Made by a program: the position numbers and the translations under genes. A stretch of DNA of 64,000 nucleotides from NCBI RefSeq assembly GCF_031157315.1, contig NZ_JAVIFU010000009.1, forward strand, positions 1-64,000, read 5' to 3'. The notes beneath the pieces were generated by a model, which searched no databases, was not told the DNA's origin, and worked only from the letters and a program-made list of their open reading frames with translations. Positions 8,084-16,964 of the stretch are shown here, piece after piece; the stretch's first letter is position 1; every line of letters begins with the position of its first letter. This stretch comes from Paenibacillus sp. LHD-38. Lineage in GTDB: Bacteria > Bacillota > Bacilli > Paenibacillales > Paenibacillaceae.

Positions 8084-11000
8084 TTATTTTTGACTCCCAA
8101 TGTTATCAATTTGGAATTGCGGAGCCCATGCCATCGCATTGCCTATTGCGCGGAATGAGAGTTCAATACCAGTAATTGAATTATGATGTGCCCATTCCGA
8201 GGTATCTACTGAAATCCTATTCCATTGATCCGGCGACATGGCTGCTGTGTAAGTAAAAGCTTCCGTCCCGCTTTTGAGCACCACTCGTGTCTCATAAGTA
8301 GCGTTTGGCACTCCTCCATAAGAGTTGATGTGATAATAAAATACCGGTGTATCCGTTAAATCAAATGGTGTAGAAGGTGTTACCGTCAGTGTCTTCCAAG
8401 CATCCGCCGGAGCAGCCTGTGAATTAGCCGCGAGTGCAAACATGCCATCAATCGGCACAGTAGGTCCGTTGGCAAAGGATCGAACAGCTGCCACGCTTGC
8501 CACATTTTCGCCTGCTGTCCATCCCTGCACACCATCCTCGAAGCTATACAACGAACCAGTTGGTTCTTCTACAGAAACCTGGTCTTGCAGGGTGAATTGG
8601 AAGCCTCGTGCTTCATACTTCAGCGTTATCTTTGGCACTATGCCTTCTTCCGGTATATATTTAGTCACTTTAAGCGTAACTATCTTGCTTTGTCCCGTTC
8701 TAAGGCCTTCTAATGAAATACTGCTCGGAGAAAATTGAATTGTCTTGCTCGATTCCACTTTAATCTTTTTATTCAGCTTGCCCGAGCTATTATTCGTTAT
8801 GGTCACAGCAATCTCAGAACCAACTTCTAGCTTCTTGGACAACTGGTTCGCAGTTACCTCAAGGTTGACATAATCTTTATTCTCCGTTATCTTTTTAGCG
8901 AAAGCTGCCTCATCAATATATAACTCGCCCTTCCAAGGGTCGCCGCCTTCTGTTTGTACCCAGATTTTGATGCGGTCAACCGCTGTGGCGCCCTTCCAAT
9001 TCCCAAGCGGAAGCGCTAGCTGCTGCCAGTCGGCAGAAGGATCAAGCTTCGCTACCCCCTCTACACTCTTAGTTCCGCTATAAACAATGAATTTAGCATA
9101 ATAGTCTTTCTCTGAATTCGCGTTAGGCAGCTTAAGCGCTGCTGTGAAATAAGGAGTTTTCTTCACATTGATTGGCCGATCGTATGTCTTCTGCACACCC
9201 GCCCAATTTATCCCATAAGGACTGTTTATTGAAGCTTTCAAGAAGCCTCCACCTCTGAATGCATCACCTGTAATATGTTCTACGGAGCTTACTTCATCCG
9301 ATTCCTCATAGCCTTCTGTACTGGATTCAAATCCACCATCGTTCGTGCTGTTCTCCGTTTTTCGAATGAAATCTAATCCATTCAAGACTGGCTCCGACCG
9401 ATCATTTAGCTTAGATGGGTCGAAATTCGGAATAACATCTCTCCAGTCGTCAATACCGATGATTGCTTTGGCGAATTCCGTCTCCTCAAGTGATCGACTT
9501 GTATCGATATACTTGAACACGTCATAGATGACCTTATGTTGATCAGGAACAGTAACTGAATTGGGTGTATGCGTCCACAAACCGAGGTTCAAGCCCCCTT
9601 CTTGCCCATGATCAACATGACGGTGCAGAATAAAAGCATCAATGCCATCCAAGAACTTCACCTTGTAATATGCGTACGCATAAGATGCTGCTTGGATCTC
9701 TTGATCAGCTACAGAGTTGCTTAAGCTGTGGAAGCCTTGCTCGGATAAAATAATGCGGCGCATCGCTCCATCAAATAAATATTCAGGCTGCTTCATGTAA
9801 TCCACGAGAACTTCCAGGTTCTTAAAGGTAATGCGCTTGGTATCAAAAGAGTCCGTTGCCGTTGCATCATTCCAGAACCTCGGATTAAACAGATCTTCCG
9901 GATACGGATGAAATGCGACATTCCAAGCAAAATTCCCTTCTGCATCTATTAACTGGGTTAGACGATCCACGATGACCTTGTTATCGTATTTCCACATGGA
10001 ATCACCTTCTAGGTTCTCATTCCAGAAGTGATCCAATGACACATAGGTTCTCGCATTGGCATACTCCGACTTTACAATCGTATCGATCAGACGGAGTGTC
10101 TGTGCGTATTCCCGAGCGTACACCTCCACTGGCTTAGGCCCCATATTGTTCCACACCTTGTTCTGTCCAACCTCATTGCCGACAATATAATTAACAGCTC
10201 TGCCGTATTGCTCATTCGCCATAGAATAACGCTCGGCCATGAACTTTGTAGCTGCCTTTACGTACTTAACACCTGCTTCATTCGCTGTATTCAAAGCATA
10301 TACAATACCTCCCTGTTCCGAATCCGGATGTATTAAATATTCATTCGCCGATTCGGGGTCCCGTGTGTCATACATAATTAGAATGAGTGAAACAAGCGTT
10401 TTATTATCAGACAGACTCTTAATCTCGTTATCCATCCGTTCAATTTTGTCCTTACGGAAGTAAAAAGTCTCACCCTCGACTTCGTAAGCGATCGTATTGT
10501 CAGGATGGCTATTCGCTTTGTACATGAGCTCGTTATAAGGAACGTTCAGTGCTGCGTGACTAATCCCCAGCTCTTGCGCATCTCCTGTCATTTGCACTTG
10601 AAGTCCCTTAATGCTCTGTGCTTGCGGGAATGGCTCTGTATTGCTTGCCATCACTTCTGCATTGATCACATACTGAGGAGCATCAATTGCAATATATTCG
10701 CCCTCGACTGTGCGAGCTGCAACTACGAACTTAGAGTAAAGCCGACTGCGTTCACCATCTGATAACCCGATTTCGAATCGGAATGATTGCCCGAGATTCG
10801 CTTGGGCGATTGGCGACTTCGCTGCTAGCGCAGATTTCGCATCTTCGTAGGTTGCCAATTCAATCAAGTACAGCTGCTCAGACGGATGCGCATCTACGAA
10901 TGCTTGATTCAACGTACCATCGATCACCAGTCCTCCGCCTTCAATCCGTGCTTGTGCCTTTCCATCGTAAGGCTTCTCTAGCTGGGCTAACTGCTTAAAG

Positions 11001-12043
11001 CGAATTTGATCTACTTTTAATATACCTGAAGCAGCTTGCGGGATGATTCGAAACGCAGTCAACATCCCATTCCAGCCTGTATGATCTGAGAAGTTAAGAT
11101 CCTGTGTAAATTTCCCCTCTGTCGGAATGGTAAATCTTTTCATATTATCATCATTCCAATGACCGTCATCAGAGCGCCATTGCACTACAAGCTCAGAGGC
11201 ACCTGTACCATTCGTCATTGTCACCGACATGCCATTGCGTTTAGCTGTATCGATCATAATTGCCGGCGACTCCAACAGACCTTGCCCATCCCACGCATAA
11301 GTCAGTTCATCGTCTATTGCCTCCACCGTTCCAGCCGGAGCAGTAAAACCTTCCGTTTCTCCCTCTTCATTGAAGCTGAAGTCAATTGCATTAGTCGCAC
11401 TAATATAATCGATCTGAAAGTGACCATCCCAATAGTCATAGCCTGGTTGATCAGGTGATACATTAGCAAGATCATAATTTTGCATAAAAGAAACTTCCAT
11501 CTTGGTCACAGCGCTCCGTCCAGCCCATTCATCCAGCTTGATAAACACTCGTTTCCAACTGTCTGGCCGAATCATGGCTACGCTTTCAAAAACGTCGTTG
11601 CCGCTATATAAATTGATCTTCAAAACGTAATCAGCTGCGGATTGCCATCCCCAACTATTTGCCGCAAAGGCTAGAAAACGATAGGAAGATAGATCAAGTG
11701 GCTGATCGAACTCTCGATAAATCGTTCGCCAATCGTACACCTTTACCTGATTTGGAATTTGCTCTAGCGCTCCGCCGCCCTCATAAGGCCCGTTTGGTCC
11801 ATTAAGAATGCTTGTTACAAATGTAACCTCTTTCGTATTTGCGCCTGCTTTCCAAGCTGATGCATCCTCCTGAGTATTGAAATCATTAATGATTAGAGCA
11901 GGAAATATATCCTGCCCTGTTGTAACATGCTCCGATTCTTGAAGCCCAGGATCATAGGCTCCAGCCGAAGCCGCCGCAGCAAAAATTAGCTGAAGCAACA
12001 TGACCAATACAACCATAGTCGATATTCCACGCAAACGTGACAT
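8084..12043 (-). CDS. Large secreted DUF5722 glycosidase-like protein with flanking carbohydrate-binding domains
   Basis: 1319 residues. ATG 12043 is chosen because GAGGAGG lies six bases upstream; a TTG two codons earlier lacks this. Signal peptide with cleavage near ASAGA, about residue 28. Residues about 48-220 and 230-350 look like beta-sandwich carbohydrate-binding domains (WDGHFQIDYISA). Residues about 460-870 match the DUF5722 TIM-barrel type (VNYIVGNEVGQNKVW with Glu624; RRIILSEQGFHSL with Glu768; these two Glu are the likely acid/base and nucleophile of a retaining clan GH-A-like enzyme). Two more sandwich domains follow, around 895-1070 and 1175-1319, with an Ig-like spacer. It probably attacks a polysaccharide outside the cell and feeds the intracellular GH78 and GH99-like enzymes. 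Four operator-like elements lie on its promoter. The substrate of DUF5722 is not settled. Confidence 0.8.
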   Translation of the reverse strand: MSRLRGISTMVVLVMLLQLIFAAAASAGAYDPGLQESEHVTTGQDIFPALIINDFNTQEDASAWKAGANTKEVTFVTSILNGPNGPYEGGGALEQIPNQVKVYDWRTIYREFDQPLDLSSYRFLAFAANSWGWQSAADYVLKINLYSGNDVFESVAMIRPDSWKRVFIKLDEWAGRSAVTKMEVSFMQNYDLANVSPDQPGYDYWDGHFQIDYISATNAIDFSFNEEGETEGFTAPAGTVEAIDDELTYAWDGQGLLESPAIMIDTAKRNGMSVTMTNGTGASELVVQWRSDDGHWNDDNMKRFTIPTEGKFTQDLNFSDHTGWNGMLTAFRIIPQAASGILKVDQIRFKQLAQLEKPYDGKAQARIEGGGLVIDGTLNQAFVDAHPSEQLYLIELATYEDAKSALAAKSPIAQANLGQSFRFEIGLSDGERSRLYSKFVVAARTVEGEYIAIDAPQYVINAEVMASNTEPFPQAQSIKGLQVQMTGDAQELGISHAALNVPYNELMYKANSHPDNTIAYEVEGETFYFRKDKIERMDNEIKSLSDNKTLVSLILIMYDTRDPESANEYLIHPDSEQGGIVYALNTANEAGVKYVKAATKFMAERYSMANEQYGRAVNYIVGNEVGQNKVWNNMGPKPVEVYAREYAQTLRLIDTIVKSEYANARTYVSLDHFWNENLEGDSMWKYDNKVIVDRLTQLIDAEGNFAWNVAFHPYPEDLFNPRFWNDATATDSFDTKRITFKNLEVLVDYMKQPEYLFDGAMRRIILSEQGFHSLSNSVADQEIQAASYAYAYYKVKFLDGIDAFILHRHVDHGQEGGLNLGLWTHTPNSVTVPDQHKVIYDVFKYIDTSRSLEETEFAKAIIGIDDWRDVIPNFDPSKLNDRSEPVLNGLDFIRKTENSTNDGGFESSTEGYEESDEVSSVEHITGDAFRGGGFLKASINSPYGINWAGVQKTYDRPINVKKTPYFTAALKLPNANSEKDYYAKFIVYSGTKSVEGVAKLDPSADWQQLALPLGNWKGATAVDRIKIWVQTEGGDPWKGELYIDEAAFAKKITENKDYVNLEVTANQLSKKLEVGSEIAVTITNNSSGKLNKKIKVESSKTIQFSPSSISLEGLRTGQSKIVTLKVTKYIPEEGIVPKITLKYEARGFQFTLQDQVSVEEPTGSLYSFEDGVQGWTAGENVASVAAVRSFANGPTVPIDGMFALAANSQAAPADAWKTLTVTPSTPFDLTDTPVFYYHINSYGGVPNATYETRVVLKSGTEAFTYTAAMSPDQWNRISVDTSEWAHHNSITGIELSFRAIGNAMAWAPQFQIDNIGSQK

Positions 12044-12083
12044 AAACAACCTCCTCGATCGATTATATTCATACTTCGCATAT

Positions 12084-12144
12084 AATATATTTTAAAAGTA
12101 TTCTTATATCAATATACTTTTATAAAAGTATACTTAATTAATAC
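12084..12144 (-). promoter_or_regulatory. Promoter with operator cluster before the DUF5722 gene
   Basis: On the minus strand: -35 TTGATA (12107-12112), 17 bases, -10 TATATT (12084-12089). Cores start at 12098 (AAAGTATTCTT), 12112 (ATATACTTTT) and 12128 (AAAAGTATACTTA), with a half site at 12141 (ATACTTTA). They surround the -35 box and spacer and match the regulator's AAGTATACTT palindrome. Confidence 0.6.
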
Positions 12145-12230
12145 TTTAGACCTATGCAACAGCTCGTCCTACGTTATTTTATAAAAGATACGACAACAAG
12201 ATTAATTTTATAATCGTTTTCAAACGAAAC

Positions 12231-12270
12231 CAAAAATACCAGTCACCGATTCAAGATCGGCAACTGGTAT
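12231..12270 (-). terminator. Terminator of the galactarate operon
   Basis: Stem ATACCAGT/ACTGGTAT with an inner CCGAT/ATCGG pair, then TTTTT on the minus strand. It is the first clear terminator after the operon that begins near 23.9 kb. Confidence 0.85.
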
Positions 12271-12341
12271 CTTAGTTAGGTGTTTTATCCCTGTCTCATT
12301 TACGGGGGAAGCTCGCTTGTTTCTTTATACAATAAAATAAA

Positions 12342-13880
12342 TCAGGTAACTGGAGCCGGGTTAAACAAGCATAAAGCATTGCGCAATCCCCAGTGGTCTG
12401 CCCAAGTCTTCTTTTTCCCGCTTGCTACAGCCAAAATCATGTGAAATATCCCCCAACCGACTTCCTCTATCGTTGCTTCGCCCGTTGCTATCGTTCCAGC
12501 ATTCACGTCGATTAAATCATGCCACTGTTCCGTTAAAGAGTTTCGGGTAGCTACTTTAATAACAGGTGCCATCGCCAATCCGTAAGGTGTGCCTCTTCCG
12601 GTTGTAAACACTTGCATATTTACGCCAGAGGCAAGTTGCAAAGTGCCGCAAACAAAATCGCTCGCAGGTGTTGCCGCAAAAACGAGTCCTTTTTGGGTTG
12701 CTTTTTCCCCTGGGGATAATACTCCCACAATGGGACTGCTGCCCGACTTGATAATGGATCCAAGCGACTTCTCTACCACGTTCACCAATCCGCCTCTTTT
12801 ATTTCCTGGCGACGGATTCGCACTCCGGTCCGCTTGGCCCTTTTCCAAATAATTATCGTACCACTTCATTTCTTGTATCAAGGCTTGGCCCACTTCTTGA
12901 TTGATTGCCCGCGGCGTTAACAGGTGAACGGCATCACGAACCTCGGTGACCTCCGAAAATAGAACCGTTGCGCCTGCTTGAACCAGCAAATCAGCGGCAA
13001 ATCCTACTGCCGGGTTTGCCGTTACCCCGGAAAAAGCATCGCTTCCTCCGCATTGCAAGCCAACCACCAGATCGGACACGGGACAAGTTACACGGTGCCG
13101 GCGATTCAGCTTTATCAATTTTTGTTCCGCTAAGTTCATAATGGACTGTATCATACTCATAAAACCATGATGATCTTGCAGAGAAACGATGTTGGCCGAG
13201 TCTCCGTCCGTGAGCAATCTTTCCGGTATTAACTTCTCGCAACCTAACCCCACCACAAGTACCTCGCCCCCAAAATTGGGATTGGTCGCGATATTTTGTA
13301 TGGTACGAATCGGAATGATGGCATCAGGAGCATTAATGGCAACTCCGCAGCCATAATTATGAGTTAAAGCCACTACGTCCTCTACATTTTGATAATGGGG
13401 AAGCAATTGTTCTTTAATCATTTTTACGGCATAGTCAAGCACCCCTGCAACACATTGCACGCTTGTTGTGATTCCCAGTATATTTTTTGTGCCGACGCTT
13501 CCGTCTTCGTTGCGATAGCCTTCAAAAGTATATCCTTCAAGAGGCGGCAGCGGTAATGGTACTTGATTCGCAATCGGCAGCTCGTCTAATTGGGGAGGCG
13601 AAGGGAGTCTTACCAACTCTTCCTTCACCCAACTGCCTTTTGGAATCGGGCCTGCCGCATATCCGATCACTTCCCCGTAACGGATAATAGGCTCATCCTG
13701 CTCCAAATCCGTCAGGGCTACTTTATGGCCCTGCGGAATGCCGTCTCTAAGTTCAAGTCCGCAAGCAAAGATGCATCCTTTAGCCAAACCACCGGAATTA
13801 ACGATAATCGCAACATTATCCTTGGCGCTAACCTTTATATAAAGGGGCGCTTCGTTCTGGATTTTTGCTTGCTCAGGCAT
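12342..13880 (-). CDS. garD: Galactarate dehydratase
   Basis: 512 residues; UxaA/GarD family. Residues 10-90 form the small SAF-like N-terminal domain; the rest is the main dehydratase domain. The run from [12 protein letters not shown] through [18 protein letters not shown] and [14 protein letters not shown] is closer to E. coli GarD than to altronate dehydratase UxaA. The enzyme removes water from meso-galactarate to give 5-keto-4-deoxy-D-glucarate in the cytoplasm and normally needs ferrous iron. AAGGAGG lies eight bases before the ATG; the kinase gene ends 18 bases upstream. It is the last gene of the operon, with the terminator about 70 bases further. The closely related D-altronate activity is the main alternative; neighbouring kinase and reductase genes favour galactarate or glucarate. 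Confidence 0.85.
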   Translation of the reverse strand: MPEQAKIQNEAPLYIKVSAKDNVAIIVNSGGLAKGCIFACGLELRDGIPQGHKVALTDLEQDEPIIRYGEVIGYAAGPIPKGSWVKEELVRLPSPPQLDELPIANQVPLPLPPLEGYTFEGYRNEDGSVGTKNILGITTSVQCVAGVLDYAVKMIKEQLLPHYQNVEDVVALTHNYGCGVAINAPDAIIPIRTIQNIATNPNFGGEVLVVGLGCEKLIPERLLTDGDSANIVSLQDHHGFMSMIQSIMNLAEQKLIKLNRRHRVTCPVSDLVVGLQCGGSDAFSGVTANPAVGFAADLLVQAGATVLFSEVTEVRDAVHLLTPRAINQEVGQALIQEMKWYDNYLEKGQADRSANPSPGNKRGGLVNVVEKSLGSIIKSGSSPIVGVLSPGEKATQKGLVFAATPASDFVCGTLQLASGVNMQVFTTGRGTPYGLAMAPVIKVATRNSLTEQWHDLIDVNAGTIATGEATIEEVGWGIFHMILAVASGKKKTWADHWGLRNALCLFNPAPVT

Positions 13881-13898
13881 ACCTGCATCCTCCTTGTA

Positions 13899-15044
13899 TC
13901 ATGATTCTGGTCTCATCGTTATCATCAGGGTACGAATGACCGAAGACACCGCGTGCCGAATTAAAGCCGGTGCATGAATCATAGCCTCATCTAAAGACAT
14001 AGGTCTTTGAGCAACCCCAACTATGACGTTGATCCCTTGCTCGTATAATGCCTCCACATCGGAAGCAATACCTCCCGATATGCAGATAACAGGCACATTG
14101 TGCTTTTTAGCTAACCGGGCTATACCAACGGGTGTTTTTCCAAAGGAGGTTTGATGATCGGTGTGTCCTTCTCCCGTTATCACTAAGTCCATCTGATGTA
14201 CCCGATTCTCGAAATCAGCGGCTTCCAGCACAATATCGATCCCCCGCGCCATCTTCCCGGGTAAAAAGGCCATTAACCCGCCGCCCAATCCACCGGCAGC
14301 TCCAGCCCCCTGAAGATTAGCAATGTCCTTGCCTAATTCGCTTTTTATGACCCGGCTAAGATGAAGCAAACCGTTGTCGAGGCTTCGAACCATTTCAGGT
14401 GTTGCGCCTTTTTGCGGACCAAAGACAGTCGAAGCTCCGTTCTCCCCGCACAACGGGTTTGTAACGTCACTGGCGATGATGAACTCGCATTCGGCAATAC
14501 GCGGGTCCATATCAGAGAGGTCAATTCGGCATATGCTCTCCAGCTCGCCGCCGCCGTAACCTATTTGTTCGCCGTCCTTATTCAAGAAACGCGCCCCGAG
14601 AGCTTGAGCCATGCCGACTCCTCCGTCATTGGTCGCACTACCGCCGATACCTATAATCAGCTTACGGCAGCCCAGTCCCATCGCTTCCTGGATCAGCTGC
14701 CCTGTACCGTACGTTGTTGTTAACATCGGATTTAACCGCTCCTTGGGTACAAGCAGCAGTCCTGACGCCGAAGCCGCTTCAATTACGGCCGTGTGTCCTT
14801 CCTTCATCAATCCTATTTCTGCCTTAACCGGATTTCCCAAGGGACCCGTAACTTCCACTTCATGCAGCCGCCCCCCGATTGCGCAAATAATGGCTTTAAC
14901 CGTACCTTCCCCGCCGTCAGCTACAGCCATTTTATGAACCTCAGCTTGGGGAAACGCCTCAAGGATTCCTTGTTCCATGAACTCAGCTACCTCATACGCA
15001 TGAAGGCATCCCTTGTATGAATCAGGTGCAACTAAAATTTTCAA
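13899..15044 (-). CDS. garK: Glycerate kinase, GarK type
   Basis: 381 residues from a TTG start at 15044, chosen because GAGG sits eight bases upstream and the product then begins MKILVAPDSYKG, the usual start of the family; a GTG three codons earlier has no ribosome site. Family features: ADGGEGT near residue 45, IIGIGGSATNDGG near 135, SGLLLVP, and GAGAAGGLGGG. It phosphorylates D-glycerate, the product of tartronate semialdehyde reduction, to 2- or 3-phosphoglycerate and so brings galactarate carbon into glycolysis. It sits between the reductase and dehydratase genes of the same pathway. Confidence 0.9.
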   Translation of the reverse strand: MKILVAPDSYKGCLHAYEVAEFMEQGILEAFPQAEVHKMAVADGGEGTVKAIICAIGGRLHEVEVTGPLGNPVKAEIGLMKEGHTAVIEAASASGLLLVPKERLNPMLTTTYGTGQLIQEAMGLGCRKLIIGIGGSATNDGGVGMAQALGARFLNKDGEQIGYGGGELESICRIDLSDMDPRIAECEFIIASDVTNPLCGENGASTVFGPQKGATPEMVRSLDNGLLHLSRVIKSELGKDIANLQGAGAAGGLGGGLMAFLPGKMARGIDIVLEAADFENRVHQMDLVITGEGHTDHQTSFGKTPVGIARLAKKHNVPVICISGGIASDVEALYEQGINVIVGVAQRPMSLDEAMIHAPALIRHAVSSVIRTLMITMRPES

Positions 15045-15086
15045 GCCTTTCACCTCGGCATTTGGATTCTTTCAACGGATTACGGC

Positions 15087-15974
15087 TTACCGCTGCCTGC
15101 TCACTTCAATTTCCGCCAATTTTTCATAGTAACGTATTAAGCTGCTATGATCGCAATCCCCCATCTCATTGGCCGTAAGCTCCTGCATCATCTGCATGAC
15201 CGATGAGGTTAAAGGGAGCGGCACTCCAACCTCTTGCGACGTTTCCAGCACATTGCTGAGATCCTTAATATGCAGGTTGATTCGAAAGCCGGGTTCGAAA
15301 TGGCGGTCCATCACAAGGGGAGCCTTCGCATCCAGCACGTTGCTTCCTGCCAAACCGCCTCGAATCGCCTGAAACACTAATTCCGGCTCAACGCCAACCT
15401 TAGCAGCCAGCACCAGTGCTTCCGACATAGCCGCTATGTTAATCGCCACAATGATCTGATTGGCGAGTTTGGCTACATTTCCTGCGCCAATGTCTCCCGT
15501 TCTTACAACGGAGGCTGCCATGGCCTTCATCACATCGAAGCACTTATCGAACACCTCTTCGCTTCCTCCGACCATGACGGAAAGCGTCCCTTCGATTGCC
15601 TTCGGCTCGCCTCCGCTCACGGGAGCATCCAGCATGTGAATCCCCTTCTCCGCCAACCTGCCGGCAATCTCCTGACTTGCAAGAGGCGCAATGGAGCTCA
15701 TATCCACGACAACGCAGCCGGGTTTAGCTCCTTCTATCACGCCATCCGATCCCAGCACGACCTCCTTCACCTGCGGGGAGTTAGGCAGCATCGTAATGAC
15801 GATATCCGCTTTCTCTGCCACCTCTTTAGGTGTGTCAGCCTGCGCGGCTCCAGCGGCTACCAGCTCGGCAGCGCCTTTGTTCTTTGCCAAGACGACAAGC
15901 TCGTAGCCCGCTTTAAGTAAATTTTTGCTCATCGGCTTTCCCATAATGCCCAGTCCAATGAATCCAACTTTCAT
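15087..15974 (-). CDS. garR: 2-hydroxy-3-oxopropionate (tartronate semialdehyde) reductase
   Basis: 295 residues from ATG 15974 (AAGGGGAG ten bases upstream). A beta-hydroxyacid dehydrogenase: N-terminal NAD-binding fold with GFIGLGIMGKPMSKNL, substrate-binding DAPVSGGEPKA near residue 117, catalytic Lys in AGNVAKLANQ near 170, and the C-terminal helical domain with KDLSNVLETSQEVGVPLPLT. It reduces tartronate semialdehyde to D-glycerate with NADH or NADPH. Lying next to glycerate kinase and galactarate dehydratase supports GarR over 3-hydroxyisobutyrate dehydrogenase, the main sequence-based alternative. Confidence 0.88.
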   Translation of the reverse strand: MKVGFIGLGIMGKPMSKNLLKAGYELVVLAKNKGAAELVAAGAAQADTPKEVAEKADIVITMLPNSPQVKEVVLGSDGVIEGAKPGCVVVDMSSIAPLASQEIAGRLAEKGIHMLDAPVSGGEPKAIEGTLSVMVGGSEEVFDKCFDVMKAMAASVVRTGDIGAGNVAKLANQIIVAINIAAMSEALVLAAKVGVEPELVFQAIRGGLAGSNVLDAKAPLVMDRHFEPGFRINLHIKDLSNVLETSQEVGVPLPLTSSVMQMMQELTANEMGDCDHSSLIRYYEKLAEIEVSRQR

Positions 15975-16028
15975 CAATTCCGCGCTCCCCTTTGGTTATG
16001 ATCGAAGATTCCTATCACGCCCTTACCC

Positions 16029-16919
16029 TTAAAGAGCGCCCATTTGCCGTAAAATATCCCTCAGCTTATCACGGTTTGTATCAGAGCAAGCGGTATTGGG
16101 AAGAATCGAGCCGCCTACAGGAACCCCTATGAGATTCATAGCCTCTTTCGTAATGACCGGGAAGCTTGCAAGATTAAATGCCATTCGAAGCGGAGCCAGC
16201 TTAAATTGGGCTTCCAATGCGCCCGGCAAATCTCCGGCCGCATATTTATCGTAAATCTCAACGACGAGCGACGGCACGATATTCGCGGTTGATGCCACAC
16301 AACCCACTGCGCCGTATACGAAAGAGCCCAATATCATGACATCCCGGCCAGCCATTACCCGGAAGCCTTTGTGCCTGGTTCTCCGAATATACTCCGCGGT
16401 TAAGGTCAAATCTCCGCTGCTGTCCTTAACCCCGACGATGTTTGGAATATCGGCAAGTCTTTCGATCAGATTGGCGGATATATTATTGCCGACACGATCC
16501 GGATTATTGTAGAGCAGGACCGGCAGCGACGTCGATCCGGCTATCGTGTCAAAATGCCGATAAAGCTCTTCTTCCGAAGGTGTCAAAAACATAGGCGGCA
16601 AAATCGTTAACGCTTGCGCTCCAAGCCTCTCGCCCATTTTGGCAAGCTTCACGCATTCTTTTGTCGTTATGGCCCCAATCCCCATATAAAGCGGTACGCG
16701 CCCTGCTATCTGATCAATCGTAATGGAGACGGCGCGCTCTTGCTGCTCATGATCCAATCCATAAAATTCTCCATTGCTGCCTAAAGACAGTATCCCGTGA
16801 ACGCCGCCGGCAATTACGTGTTCAATCACATTGCGAAGCCCCTGCTCTTCCACACATTCCTCTGAATCCACCGGTGTAACGATCGGCGGGATTACACCGC
16901 CAATCCAGCTTGTATCCAT
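16029..16919 (-). CDS. DapA/NAL-superfamily aldolase, probable 5-keto-4-deoxyglucarate aldolase
   Basis: 296 residues, a standard class I (beta/alpha)8 lyase. Lys165 in GVKDSSGD is the expected Schiff-base lysine and Tyr137 in LLYNNPDR the expected catalytic tyrosine; the pyruvate-binding LGSNGEF motif is at residues 46-52, where lysine-biosynthetic enzymes usually read TTGE. The operon has the dehydratase before and the reductase and kinase after the aldol step of galactarate breakdown but no HpcH/HpaI-type GarL. The simplest reading is that this protein cleaves 5-keto-4-deoxy-D-glucarate to pyruvate and tartronate semialdehyde. A dehydratase/decarboxylase giving 2-ketoglutarate semialdehyde, or a 2-keto-3-deoxy-sugar aldolase, are the alternatives. 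Start supported by GGAG before ATG. Confidence 0.8.
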   Translation of the reverse strand: MDTSWIGGVIPPIVTPVDSEECVEEQGLRNVIEHVIAGGVHGILSLGSNGEFYGLDHEQQERAVSITIDQIAGRVPLYMGIGAITTKECVKLAKMGERLGAQALTILPPMFLTPSEEELYRHFDTIAGSTSLPVLLYNNPDRVGNNISANLIERLADIPNIVGVKDSSGDLTLTAEYIRRTRHKGFRVMAGRDVMILGSFVYGAVGCVASTANIVPSLVVEIYDKYAAGDLPGALEAQFKLAPLRMAFNLASFPVITKEAMNLIGVPVGGSILPNTACSDTNRDKLRDILRQMGAL

Positions 16920-16964
16920 ATGGTTTCTCCTTTATATGTTTCATAGTTTAAATAAACGAAATGA

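Noticed and set aside
16029..16919. Lysine-biosynthetic dihydrodipicolinate synthase (dapA)
   Set aside because: The operon context is sugar-acid breakdown and the pyruvate-site motif differs from lysine enzymes; a catabolic aldolase is more likely.
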